From: Theocolax elegans
Lineage: Eukaryota; Arthropoda; Insecta; Hymenoptera; Cerocephalidae
Length of the DNA stretch: 64,000 nt
Assembly: GCA_026168455.1 (NCBI GenBank)
Contig: CM047428.1
Coordinates: 689,501-753,500 of the forward strand
Reading direction: 5' to 3'
In this document: one piece after another, positions 36,554-46,366 of the stretch
Numbering within the stretch: the first letter of the stretch is position 1
Layout: every line of letters starts with the position of its first letter
The notes under the pieces: generated by a model
Seen by the model: only the letters and a program-made list of their open reading frames with translations
Databases searched by the model: none
Told to the model about the DNA's origin: nothing
Translations under genes and position numbers: made by a program

Positions 36554-39152
36554 ATAATATTAAAGATGTTATGTGAGGAAATTTATTGAAACAAGTGGGT
36601 AAGTGATTCCTTATACGCAAAATTTTCAAAAAACCTTGAATAAAGATTATTTGAGCCAGTACAGCACACGGATACAATTAAAAATAAAATTATTAGAACT
36701 GTAGTTGTTGCGTTTAAGCCTGGGTGGAAATTGAAAAAAATAGATATTATATAACAATAGTATTATTAAGTTTTTTTCGTTGGCACGTAGCTTTCTCAAA
36801 TGAACATGTCGATCCTATATGTAATATATTATACCTACTCAAATATAGTATTATTTAATTATTTAAAACAAATTGTTACAACATTTCGAAAAATATTATT
36901 CTTTTCTGATTGAAACTTATAAAACTATTTACAACTAGCTAAAAAAAATTAATGTATTTGTGTAATAAAAAAAATACGCATCTATATGAAAAATGTAATA
37001 AAAAAATATTTAAGTAGAAAAATAAAGGTCATTTCGATAATTCTCAATTAATATTATTCATAATCTACTGTTACAAACATTCCAAGAATTTTTCTTCATT
37101 ATAGGACAATTATGTACAATCAAATTGAATTTTTTATCAACTGGGATAGAAAATTTTAGATGGCCAATTAAAAATATCTTTTTTTTTCTTTCCTTTGAAT
37201 TCTCTAAAAACATTTTCTTTCGAAAATATGGTTAGTTCCACATAATATTAATTTATAAGTAAACAAAATTTTAATAAAAATTATATTTTAGATTATAATT
37301 TTTTTCTTAAAACTAATTGATAAAAGATTTGAAAATTGTACAGCATAATGCTATTATTATGTTGTATTTCCACGATTTTTTCAACATATTTGATCGATTA
37401 TTTTCAGAGATATAAGCAATCAATTATTTTCTATTTGATGAACTGGTTCCTCAGATATCCTGCAAAAAATCCTGAAAAAATCCCGAAAATCAGCTAAACA
37501 AATTTAAAATAAACGTTAATAATAATACAATGTGTTCAAATAATTAGGAAATCCCTATAATATAATTCAAATATATTTTTCGAATAGGAACTTGCTAGTT
37601 TTTGAAAAAATTTCCGAAAAATATACAGAAATAAGTGAATGAAAACATAAGCAAAGTAAAATGGAGGGAAGGTTGTAACATTATGCCAGAAAAATGTGAA
37701 AAAAATAATAATAATAATAACATAATAATTAGATTATTTAACCAATCGATGAAGCTCCGTTAACTGAAAATCCCATTAGGTTGTAATTGAACGACGTTGA
37801 TAATCAAGGTAAAGGTAACACTTGTTTTGATTATATACCGTGTACAACAGGTTTGACATTAACGTTTCACGTTCCTCGACGTTGACGAAGTTTCCGATCG
37901 ATATATACATATATACATCACATAGAACGTTATTGGGTATACCGAGAATAAGTATATCGCGAAAAATGTAAATCGAATCGTCGAATCCAAGGAAATGAAA
38001 GAAGATAATTACGGAAACACTCTCAACTATAATTTGATAAGGTTCAGTACGTATAGGACACACACACACACACACACACACAAGGGGTATATATATATAT
38101 AAGAAAGGACAAGAACACGAGACTCATCGAAAGAGAGTCGCGCAACAATCCTTTAGTATATAACGTTGCCGAATGCCGATCACGTCTACCGAGTGTTTTA
38201 ACCTCTCTCACTCACTCACTCGAGTTTCGCTCGCTAATCGAGACGAATTGAATTTTCGATAGTTAGGCGCTCTTGTCATTGAGATTACGCGATGCGTCTT
38301 CTCCACTGTCTTCCTTTCTCCCACTCTCTCTCTCTCTCTCTCTCTATGTGTGTGAATGTACTCAGTTACGCTAATCGAATCCCTCTCTCTCTCTCTCTCA
38401 CTCTCTTACTCTTTGTGTTTGTATAGGATGGATGCTATACGGAAAGGAAGATAAAACGCGTGTCGCCCGCGGAAATGTCGACTACGACGCGCATCGGAGA
38501 TGACGAAACCGATGTGTGTGTGTGTGCGCGCGCATGTATGTGTTTTCCCCAGTTGAACGATAATGCATGTACAACTTTTCCTTTTGTTCGACCATATATG
38601 TATATATATATATATATATATGTACGTGTATATCGATTCCTCGCGACGATACAATATATTTCAGTATATAGATTCAATTATTAGTTGCGAACGATCGAGA
38701 TATTAGTTTTTTTTTTGAGTTTTCATCGATCTTATACACCCATTTTCCTTTCTTTTTAGACTGGTACACCGTGATTTTGGTTTTTCTTTTTCTCTCGTTT
38801 TCAACGAATATCGTGGAATACGGTCGATCGTTCGCCGCGTTTTTAGAAATGTACTACATGCCTGACGGAATTTAAAGTATCTCTACTTAATTTTCATCAT
38901 TCGTAATTTATACTATAGTCGATCGTGTGTTATGAAGCGACAGGATGCTTACGAAGGAGAAGAAACGTACATGTCTAGTGACGAAAAATATCTTATTTCT
39001 TATATAGCCTTTATTTTTTATTATATTTATTTATTCATATATATATTATTACTATATTTCACTCATTCATTATATATATAGGTATATATCAATATCTTAC
39101 ACAAGCCGAGTACACTGAACAAATAAATGTTCGTATACAGTGAATTCGATAT

Positions 39153-39216
<64 letters not shown>

Positions 39217-39387
39217 TGAATATACTCGTAAAACGTACTAAGCAAATATTTATTAAGATCGAACAAAATTTTAATTGAAAAAGTGGAAGATATATATACC
39301 GTGTTTAAATATATTTTTTCTTTCGGTGTACGTTGATCGACTTTGTCTAATATTTTGCCTCGCATATACGGACATTGGAAGTTAAAT
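36554..39387. other. Non-coding interval
   Basis: AT-rich until about 37700. From 38100 to 38560 it is more GC/CpG-rich, with CT runs (38325-38345, 38383-38404) and an (AC)n run (38057-38082). A long (TA)n lies at 39156-39211. No coding frame can be supported; the GC-richer part could be a promoter or 5' UTR of an unseen gene. Confidence 0.5.
39156..39211. repeat. Long TA microsatellite
   Basis: About 56 bp of (TA)n, the longest in the window. Confidence 0.95.
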
Positions 39388-39960
39388 ATATATATTGGCC
39401 AAAATTTTAAAATGCATCATATTTTTTGTAAAGGCTGGAGATGTTTTCTAGAGACAAAACTCAAATTTTTAATTGTTAGAAAAAAAAGTCTTCAAGAGTT
39501 CAAAAATTTCAATTTTTTTCAAAAATACACCTATTATTTCAATTTTATGTATTTATCTCAAAACCTATCAAATTTTATTACGTAGCATCAAACATAACTT
39601 TTTCTGCAAATTCTCTGTATAATGTAATCATCTGGGTCAGCATTCTTAATTTCAAAAACAAGTGTACACAAAGTACATGACAATATTGATATTTGAAATG
39701 AGGCAGCCACGCCGAAATTGATTTTATCATATACAAGTTTAAAAAATACCTTGCATCAACTGCTTTCTAATGATTTAAAGAATTTTATTATCCTATACAC
39801 TTAGGTAAAAAGTTAGTTAAAATCGAAGAATCGTTAAAAAAGTAAAAAAAATGACTTTGTCGCATAATTGAAATTTTAATAGATTTACTATGCTAAACTT
39901 TTCTTCAACATCTAATGGAAATTTAATGATCTTGTTATTTACTATTTTGTAAGGTTTTCA
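39388..39960 (+). repeat. Diverged single-arm relative of the foldback element
   Basis: The same order of blocks as the left arm of the foldback copies is visible despite many substitutions: CAAAATTTTAAAATGCATCA, TATCTCAAAACCTATCAAATTTTATTA, CATCAAACATAACT, CATGACAATATTGATATTTGAA. It begins right after a TATATATA run, as the intact copies do. The inverted second arm is absent or unrecognisable. Confidence 0.6.
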
Positions 39961-40024
39961 ACTGAGAATCACGACCGTAAATGCCTTTAAAACGAAACAC
40001 ATTACCGAACACTAAATATAATGT

Positions 40025-40303
40025 TTGAAAAGAAATCCGCGACTTGGGTCAATTACGTCGCACTCCGGCTGGTGTTTTTTACTACCGCTAGAGGGAGATG
40101 GCTATTTCTCTACACTCGTTAGAGAGGAGTCCAAACTGGAGATTGAGGACGGAAACGCTTATAACTTTTATTTAATGAGGGTCTTGTTCTGGGAAATTCC
40201 ACTAAATGCAGTGGACAAAGAGCATATAGTGCCTTCTTTTAATTTAACTTTATTTGATTCGGACGACTGTAAATGTCTTGAAGAAATTGTTTCCAACACT
40301 TAA
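40025..40303 (+). CDS. Hypothetical coding fragment (weak)
   Basis: Open for about 92 codons, ending in TAA just before a reverse-oriented SINE. The second half reads like protein (EESKLEIEDGNAYNFYLMRV, then DSDDCKCLEEIVSNT) rather than low complexity. There is no ATG at its upstream end, so if real it is a partial exon or a relic. I do not recognise the family. It lies 260 bp from the broken three-exon frame on the other strand. Confidence 0.25.
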   Translation: MKRNPRLGSITSHSGWCFLLPLEGDGYFSTLVREESKLEIEDGNAYNFYLMRVLFWEIPLNAVDKEHIVPSFNLTLFDSDDCKCLEEIVSNT

Positions 40304-40319
40304 AAAATTTTATTTGAAA

Positions 40320-40532
40320 TTTTTTTTTTTATTATTATTTTAACGTCGGTTTTTTTATGCTCCCAAACCGGTGCTAATCAGCGACGGAGGTCATACGATG
40401 TCTTGGTGAAGAAAGCACTTGTTAAAAATACATTCGCCAGTGGTGCTTGTATCAATCGGCCGGGGCCGGGAATCGAACCTGGGGCCTCCAGATTACGAGC
40501 CCGACGCCCTACCGACCGAGCCATCGCAGGTC
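40320..40532 (-). mobile_element. tRNA-headed SINE, copy 3 (full length, reverse)
   Basis: Read on the minus strand: head ACCTGCGATGGCTCGGTCGG, box B CAGGTTCGATTCCCGG, GATTGATACAAGCACCACTG, ACATCGTATGACCTCCGTCG, GCACCGGTTTGGGAGCAT, and an A-rich tail TTAAAATAATAATAAAAAAA. It is the best-preserved copy in the head, with a canonical box B. Confidence 0.88.
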
Positions 40533-40566
40533 TCAAAAAATAATATCTATGCATTTATTTATACAT

Positions 40567-40956
40567 TTATTTGAAATTCTCTTGATAACCCTGAAAATAA
40601 AATATAGTCGTAAGTTTTAAATATTTAGTTGTAAGAAAATTTGAAAAATGTTACTTACATTGCCTTCTTTGGCTTTATTTTCTAATCGTTGTATATAATA
40701 TAAGTTTACATTTTTTATTTCCTCCTTCAGTTTGACATTTTCGTTTCTATATTCAGCACGTTGCTATAAGTAAAAATTTTAGTTTGTTGTATAATAATAC
40801 TATAGATACTATAAAAATTAAAATATATACCTTTTTCAAATTAGCAATATATGAGGCCGTATTTCCTGATCCAGATGAAGACCCAGATGAACGTTGCTAC
40901 TGCCGATTACGTCTGTCCAACTGATATTTATTAGACGTTACTTTTACCTTCTCCAT
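40567..40956 (-). pseudogene. Small three-exon coiled-coil frame interrupted by one TAG
   Basis: Three segments on the minus strand (40831-40956, 40659-40763, 40567-40590) have clean GT-AG borders, are all phase 0, and total 85 codons from ATG to TAA. Codon 20 (40897-40899) is TAG. The peptide begins MEKVKVTSNKYQLDRRNRQ. After the stop come a Ser/Gly-rich linker and a charged helix (QRAEYRNENVKLKEEIKN) likely to form a coiled coil. Three consistent phase-0 splice junctions are hard to get by chance, so this was probably a gene. Either it is now a nonsense-mutated pseudogene, the TAG is an assembly or allelic error, or it is read through. Family not recognised. Confidence 0.45.
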
Positions 40957-41964
40957 CTTGTTGTTGTGAGGTTGTTTTTAAAATGTCCTCTGTTGTAGTA
41001 TCCAACAATGGATGTATAATAATTATTGAAGATTTTAAAGACCGCTCAAGTTTATTAAAATAGAATCGCTCGAAGATTCAAACAATTTTTATTCGACGAA
41101 TGCCATAACCATCGATCGATTCACCGCGTCCTTTCACACATCGTTCATTCAATTGTTACGTAACAATAAAAATTCATTAATAATACAAATATCGCAATGA
41201 AAAATTCATAATAATAAATAAATGTATTATTACGTATTAAACTCAAAATTCATTATAATAATTTATTGACGTATGTATGATATCCATGCATATATCGTAC
41301 CGAATATATAACGCACGTGTTTACAGTTAAGAAAATAAGAAACAGAAGACTCGTAAAAATATTAACGTCAACCGTTCGCTCTATAATCACGGATTTTTCA
41401 ATTAGCGCGATAAAAGCTATACACTACGCGTTCTCACTCTATACTGCGCTCGTCGGTCGCGCGACTCGTCCAAGAAAACAATTCTCCATCGAAAATGAAA
41501 AAGAAGATTGAGTAAAAAAAAAAGAAACGTTTAAAAAAGGAAAATGGATGTAGTGTATACACTTACATACAGTACACGCATATATTCAACGTTTCGTTTC
41601 TATGTATATACATATATAGGAACGCACCGTTGAATTTATTCATTCGATCAAAGGGCGTTATACTACGTCGAACGTATACCGAACGTCCGGCGTTAAATGA
41701 ATGAACTGAATATATATATACGTATATACTACGTGTATACGGAGGAGACGTGAATAGCAGTTTAATAAAATGTATATATACTTTCTTCATTTGTAAGCGA
41801 TAGTATTGTATTTCCCAAATGTATTTCCCAACTTGGAAGGAAGGAAGAGATGCGCTATGCTATTCCCCTCGTTTTGTATTCACCTCCTGGGAAAATCCTA
41901 TACGAGGATAGGTGTGTATAAAAGGACCTCGTAATTTAAAGGGAAAAAAAGAGAAGAGAGATTG
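40957..41964. other. Non-coding interval
   Basis: AT-rich sequence with short TA runs. 41317-41510 contains a short open frame that I cannot support. No repeats beyond microsatellites recognised. Confidence 0.5.
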
Positions 41965-41985
41965 ATTGATAACTAAAATTTATTA

Positions 41986-42014
41986 ATGCCAAGGTCATAA
42001 AGACCGAATGGCAT
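41986..42014 (-). other. LINE 3'-UTR stem-loop
   Basis: Read on the minus strand, ATGCCA pairs with TGGCAT and, inside, GGTC pairs with GACC around a TTTAT loop. The stem has 10 bp with a small internal bulge, about 20 nt from the presumed 3' end. Terminal hairpins of this kind act as RT recognition signals in several LINE groups; the role here is inferred. Confidence 0.55.
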
Positions 42015-42397
42015 TTAAATTAAAATACATTTTAAATATAAAGTAACCAACAATCGCAGTGCCAATAAATCTTGAATTTAAACAATAATTTAAATTATTT
42101 GGCTTCTTGCATATTAATCTCTCATTATCACCAAATATCGGCAATAGTGTACATATATTACAAACGAGTATGCATAAATTATAATCAATAAATCACAATC
42201 GCAAGACATTTCGAATTATTTGCTTCATAACCCAAATATCACAAAAATAGTACAATTAAATTTCTGTTAGCAATTGGAGTAATAGGGTACAATTTATCCC
42301 AAAAGTGTAATAATAAATCAGATAATCATTTCAACAAATACCTTAGATAATCATAGTTCAACATTCAATATTACATTTAAAACACATCTACACTCAT

Positions 42398-45298
42398 TTA
42401 TATCTTATTTAACAAATAATCAAAATAGGCTTTCTTAAAAATGGCCAAGCTATTACTGTCCCTAATAAAAGCTGGTAGACTTTCCCATAACCTCATACTT
42501 TGGATAGAGAATGATAAATTGTAAGAATCTCTTTTTGCAACAGGAATATTAAACACTGAAGTTATACGCTCTGACCTTCTATGTGCATCGTTGTTAAACT
42601 TAAGCAAATCAAACAAATATTGAGGATGTTGAGAATTTAACAGTTTATACATGTTGATGCCCAAAAAGTATTCACGACGGTAGGACATAGACAGCCAACC
42701 CAATTGCTGAAAATACGGTTGAAGGAATGCGTCACGCCTTAGACGATAAATAAATCTAACAGCGGTATTACATAGCCGCTGCAGCTTCACCGACAAATAA
42801 TCAGGCAAATCGTAATAGACTAAACACGCATAGTCAAAGTGAGGCATAACTAAAGCGCTCACCAATTTCTCTCTAATTTTTTGAGGTAAATGTTGCCCTT
42901 TGTAACGTAGACGATAAAGTACACCATGAACCTTGGAACAAATCGTTCCAATTTGGGTATTCCATGACAGGTCACTAGTAAGAACAACACCCAAATTTTT
43001 TACAGATTTCTTTAGCACAACTGGAGCATCTCCCACAATTATAGGCGTCAAATTCGAATAATCTATAAGTCTGTTCAGCTGGACGGATGCAAACACTATT
43101 GCATCTGATTTACTCACATTTAACCGCAAGCCATTATCATTAACCCATTCGACAATAGAAACAGCGTCCTGATTAAGCTTGCTGATCACCTGATTCAATT
43201 CAGCCGGTCTACACTGAATGTAAATCTTTAAATCATCAGCAAACAGCATATATCTACAATACTTAATTACCCTAGCAATGGAATTAATGTAGATAAGAAA
43301 TAGTATTGGACCAGGGGTAGAACCCTGTGGTACTCCAGAGGTCATTTGTAGAAACTCAGATGGTTCACCATCAACATCAAGTACAGCTTGAACACGACCA
43401 CTAAGATAAGAATGACACCAATTTAGCGCATTAGATGAAAAATTACATTCTTTTAATTTGGATAGCAAAATGGTGTGACTAATTGAATCAAAAGCTTTAC
43501 TCAAATCAAATAATACCATTACAGTAACAAGACCGTTTTCAAATCCCCAACGAATATCATCAGTGGTTTTTAGCAAATCAGCCTGGGTGCTAAAACCGCT
43601 TCGAAACCCTGATTGGAATGGAGATAACAGAAAAGTCGATTCTAAATAATCAACCAACTGATCTGTTATAATGGTGTCAAAAACCTTAGCTAGATGAGGT
43701 AGATTTGTAATTGGTCGTGTATCAGTTAACGACCTTGGAGGGTTTACCTTACTCAAAGGAATTATTATAGATTTCTTCCACAGGCTAGGATATTGGCAAG
43801 TTTGTATAGATTTATTGAATAAACCGACAAGAAATGGAGTTATAATATGGAATGTGTCAGAAAAGTAGTTCAAAGAAAGACCATCACAACTGCGACTTCG
43901 AGCCTTAGGCAAACATTTCCTCAATGCATTGCTAACTTGCGTACAATCTATCAATTTAAAATCAAATAACACAGCATTTTCAACATAAGGAAGAGCGACA
44001 ATATTATTAAGTTCTTGCAAAGAGCAATTTGGATGGCAACTAGCAATTGAGGCGAAGTATGCAATCAACTCTGAAGCACTAAATCTTTGTAGAGGAGAAT
44101 CATTATTCTGTTTCGCTAAACCATGCTTACGCAGAATTTTCCAATATTTAGAGATATCCGATGCTTTAGATAAACTAAGCAAGAGATATTCTTCACGAGC
44201 CTTTCTAATTTCCAATTTTACCTGTCTCCGCAAAGTCTTAAACTCGTTTAACAAAATACTGCTTCTGGTGCGACGCGCTTGTTGGTATAATTTATTTCTT
44301 TTGCTACACAGTGATCTTAAATATTCCCCAAACCAAGGGGCAGGTGTTTTCCTAAAAATTCGCGACTTAAATGGCGCGTGTGTATCGAGCAATTCAATCA
44401 CAGATGTACGAAAATAATCCATACCATGATCAACATCTGATTCAGAGTCGGAGATAATACCTTCAACCTCTAGGCACTGTTGAAGAGCCCTGGAAAAATC
44501 ATTAATGGAAAACTTACGAAAGTCTCTGGACAATACCCCTACAGGATTTACACTACGTTCCTTCAACTTAAAATCAACTATGATAGAATCGTGGCAGTTA
44601 ATAAAGGGCGTATTAGACTTAATAAAACCACTGACTTTATCCGATGAATCAGTCAACACAACATCAAGCCAGGTGTCAGAGTTTTCTCGATGATGCGTTG
44701 GACCAGTTGGAATAAGATAAAAGGAATTCTCAAATATAAGACTTTTTAAGTGTTCAGCATAATAGCTATCACTCGTAAGATCAGAATTTAGATCACCTGC
44801 TATAATGACATCAGAATAAAGATGGCGATATTGATTGATCACATCAAATACCTTGCTCAATACCTGCCCTTTAGGGCGTCTATAAATCGAAATTAAAAGA
44901 ATTTGCTGTTGTTGATTTAATGTAATCTCGAGGGCAAAATATTCCGTGTCATTTAAATTTGCATTATCAGACTGACATAAAATTCTTGATGGTATACCCT
45001 TACGAATGTAACACCCTACACCACCTCCCTGAACAAATTCACGCTTGCCCTTACTTGATTTAATGTCACGATCGTTCCTAAAAAGATTGTAATTTTCTAT
45101 TTCAAAAAGTGAAGAGGATTGCTTCGAAGTAAGCCAAGTTTCAGACATGGAAAGGATATCAATACAATTATCTGTGATAAAATTCCTTATATCATCCAAA
45201 TGCTCCCTCACAGAATTGACATTTGCCTGAGCTATACGTAAACCAGATTGCCATGAATTAATCGTTGGTAATGATCGTAAACCCGCATCTACTTGTAG
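42398..45298 (-). CDS. LINE ORF2: APE endonuclease and reverse transcriptase, in frame with ORF1
   Basis: The frame is open from directly after the ORF1 TGA (45299-45301) to a stop at 42398, 967 codons including the stop. An APE-like endonuclease occupies about the first 250 residues, with the expected catalytic residues visible: Asn in AQANVNS, Glu in SETWL, Tyr in SIYRRP, Asp/Asn in GDLNSD, and the Ser-Asp-His region as CHDSI. Reverse transcriptase motifs follow: RPITNLPHLAKVFD, FQSGFRSGFST, LFDLSKAFDSI (A), GVPQGSTPGPILF (B), LFADDLKIY (C, catalytic FADD) and NVSKSDAIVF. A C-terminal RLWESLPAFIRDS segment completes the protein. No RNase H. The first in-frame ATG is at 45146-45148, downstream of the catalytic AQANVNS motif. 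An ATG start would therefore inactivate the endonuclease, so I start the ORF right after the ORF1 stop. It could alternatively start at the GTG at 45211. Confidence 0.92.
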   Translation of the reverse strand, partial: LQVDAGLRSLPTINSWQSGLRIAQANVNSVREHLDDIRNFITDNCIDILSMSETWLTSKQSSSLFEIENYNLFRNDRDIKSSKGKREFVQGGGVGCYIRKGIPSRILCQSDNANLNDTEYFALEITLNQQQQILLISIYRRPKGQVLSKVFDVINQYRHLYSDVIIAGDLNSDLTSDSYYAEHLKSLIFENSFYLIPTGPTHHRENSDTWLDVVLTDSSDKVSGFIKSNTPFINCHDSIIVDFKLKERSVNPVGVLSRDFRKFSINDFSRALQQCLEVEGIISDSESDVDHGMDYFRTSVIELLDTHAPFKSRIFRKTPAPWFGEYLRSLCSKRNKLYQQARRTRSSILLNEFKTLRRQVKLEIRKAREEYLLLSLSKASDISKYWKILRKHGLAKQNNDSPLQRFSASELIAYFASIASCHPNCSLQELNNIVALPYVENAVLFDFKLIDCTQVSNALRKCLPKARSRSCDGLSLNYFSDTFHIITPFLVGLFNKSIQTCQYPSLWKKSIIIPLSKVNPPRSLTDTRPITNLPHLAKVFDTIITDQLVDYLESTFLLSPFQSGFRSGFSTQADLLKTTDDIRWGFENGLVTVMVLFDLSKAFDSISHTILLSKLKECNFSSNALNWCHSYLSGRVQAVLDVDGEPSEFLQMTSGVPQGSTPGPILFLIYINSIARVIKYCRYMLFADDLKIYIQCRPAELNQVISKLNQDAVSIVEWVNDNGLRLNVSKSDAIVFASVQLNRLIDYSNLTPIIVGDAPVVLKKSVKNLGVVLTSDLSWNTQIGTICSKVHGVLYRLRYKGQHLPQKIREKLVSALVMPHFDYACLVYYDLPDYLSVKLQRLCNTAVRFIYRLRRDAFLQPYFQQLGWLSMSYRREYFLGINMYKLLNSQHPQYLFDLLKFNNDAHRRSERITSVFNIPVAKRDSYNLSFSIQSMRLWESLPAFIRDSNSLAIFKKAYFDYLLNKI

Positions 45299-46366
45299 TC
45301 ATTGCAGTTTACTAATATCGTCATTAGAACGAATAGCAATTACTTCAGATCTGTCGGAACGCCGTACAAAAACACATTCATTTCGAGCCCACACATGCTT
45401 ATAATTCAATTCCCGAGCCTTTTTTTTTATTGAGACTAATAATTGATATAGATCAGCAGGTAGCATATCATATATATTCAGATTTTTAGATGATTGATTA
45501 GAACTATCAGAAGGGAATAGACTATTAAATGTAATAACTCCCATTTCACGCTTAACTTTAAGAATATGCTCTTTCACTGCAACTGATTTTAACTTAACAA
45601 TCAAGGAGATGAATTTAGGGGGTGTGGATGAATTACTCAAAGCAGAATCCAATTGTTTATGCTTGAATTCACGGATTTCCAAAATATCACTTTGGAGATG
45701 CTTCAATTCCAAACGCTCCATAATTGCATTTATTAAATCCTTGTAAGTAATGGATAAATCGGTTGGTACACCAGTTACCTTAATCTCACTTCCAGGCATA
45801 TGAGGGCGCTGCAATGAATTTCTCTGCTGAACTTCAGTTTCGAGGTTAGCTATTCTTTGCGTATTTGAACTGACTGTTTGGGATAAATTATTGAATTGAG
45901 AATTCAACAGAGAAAGCTGACTAGACATATTAATGAAATTATTTTGCATTTGTTGGAAGATAAAAGCAGATCTTTCAGGTTCCGACATATCATTCCAATT
46001 AGGAGGCAATGATGGAATATTCATTGGTGCAACAATTGATGGCGCAAAAGCGCTACTATTCATCATGCTATTATTCATGGTGTTACAAATCTGCGACATA
46101 CAATCATCACCAGTAACAGGATCAGTAAGACTTAGATTACGCGCCTGGTCAAACCTATCTGATCTACGAGATAAAGGACTAGTGCTATTGTTCGAATTAT
46201 TTTTGTGTTGACGGTTTGACGTTCGCAAAGATCTTGCACAACAAATATTGTTTGGTTTTAGTGCAATGTACTGAATAATGCAACCCGGATGGAAAAACTT
46301 GCCACAATATATACACTTATGATTTTCATTTGCGATATTACGCCGACACTTGCTACAATTTGGCAT
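45299..46366 (-). CDS. LINE ORF1: PHD-like finger, coiled coil, baculovirus-FP-like C-terminal domain
   Basis: A 355-residue RNA-binding/chaperone-type ORF1 protein. Residues 4-43 form a Cys/His array (C4, C7, C18, C21, H26, C29, C42/C43) like a PHD finger. Residues ~130-190 are Gln/Asn/Leu-rich with heptad character (MSSQLSLLNSQFNNLSQTVS) and should form a coiled coil for oligomerisation. Residues ~190-355 contain EIKVTGVP, KFISLIVKLKS and the C-terminal block KKKARELNYKHVWARNECVF then IAIRSNDDISKL, resembling the FP/L1-ORF1 type domain of insect LINEs. The ORF stops at TGA one residue after this natural domain end, so the stop is not a truncation. The next codon is CTA. Confidence 0.88.
   Translation of the reverse strand: MPNCSKCRRNIANENHKCIYCGKFFHPGCIIQYIALKPNNICCARSLRTSNRQHKNNSNNSTSPLSRRSDRFDQARNLSLTDPVTGDDCMSQICNTMNNSMMNSSAFAPSIVAPMNIPSLPPNWNDMSEPERSAFIFQQMQNNFINMSSQLSLLNSQFNNLSQTVSSNTQRIANLETEVQQRNSLQRPHMPGSEIKVTGVPTDLSITYKDLINAIMERLELKHLQSDILEIREFKHKQLDSALSNSSTPPKFISLIVKLKSVAVKEHILKVKREMGVITFNSLFPSDSSNQSSKNLNIYDMLPADLYQLLVSIKKKARELNYKHVWARNECVFVRRSDRSEVIAIRSNDDISKLQ

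Noticed and set aside
40078..40100. CCGCTAGAGGGAG resembling a CTCF core
   Set aside because: One mismatch at a key position and no second motif; a single short match in 64 kb is expected by chance.
41965..42060. Shared 3' end between the LINE and the SINE family (mobilising pair)
   Set aside because: The SINE tail (GATTTGG...TTAAAATAA) does not match the LINE 3' hairpin region.
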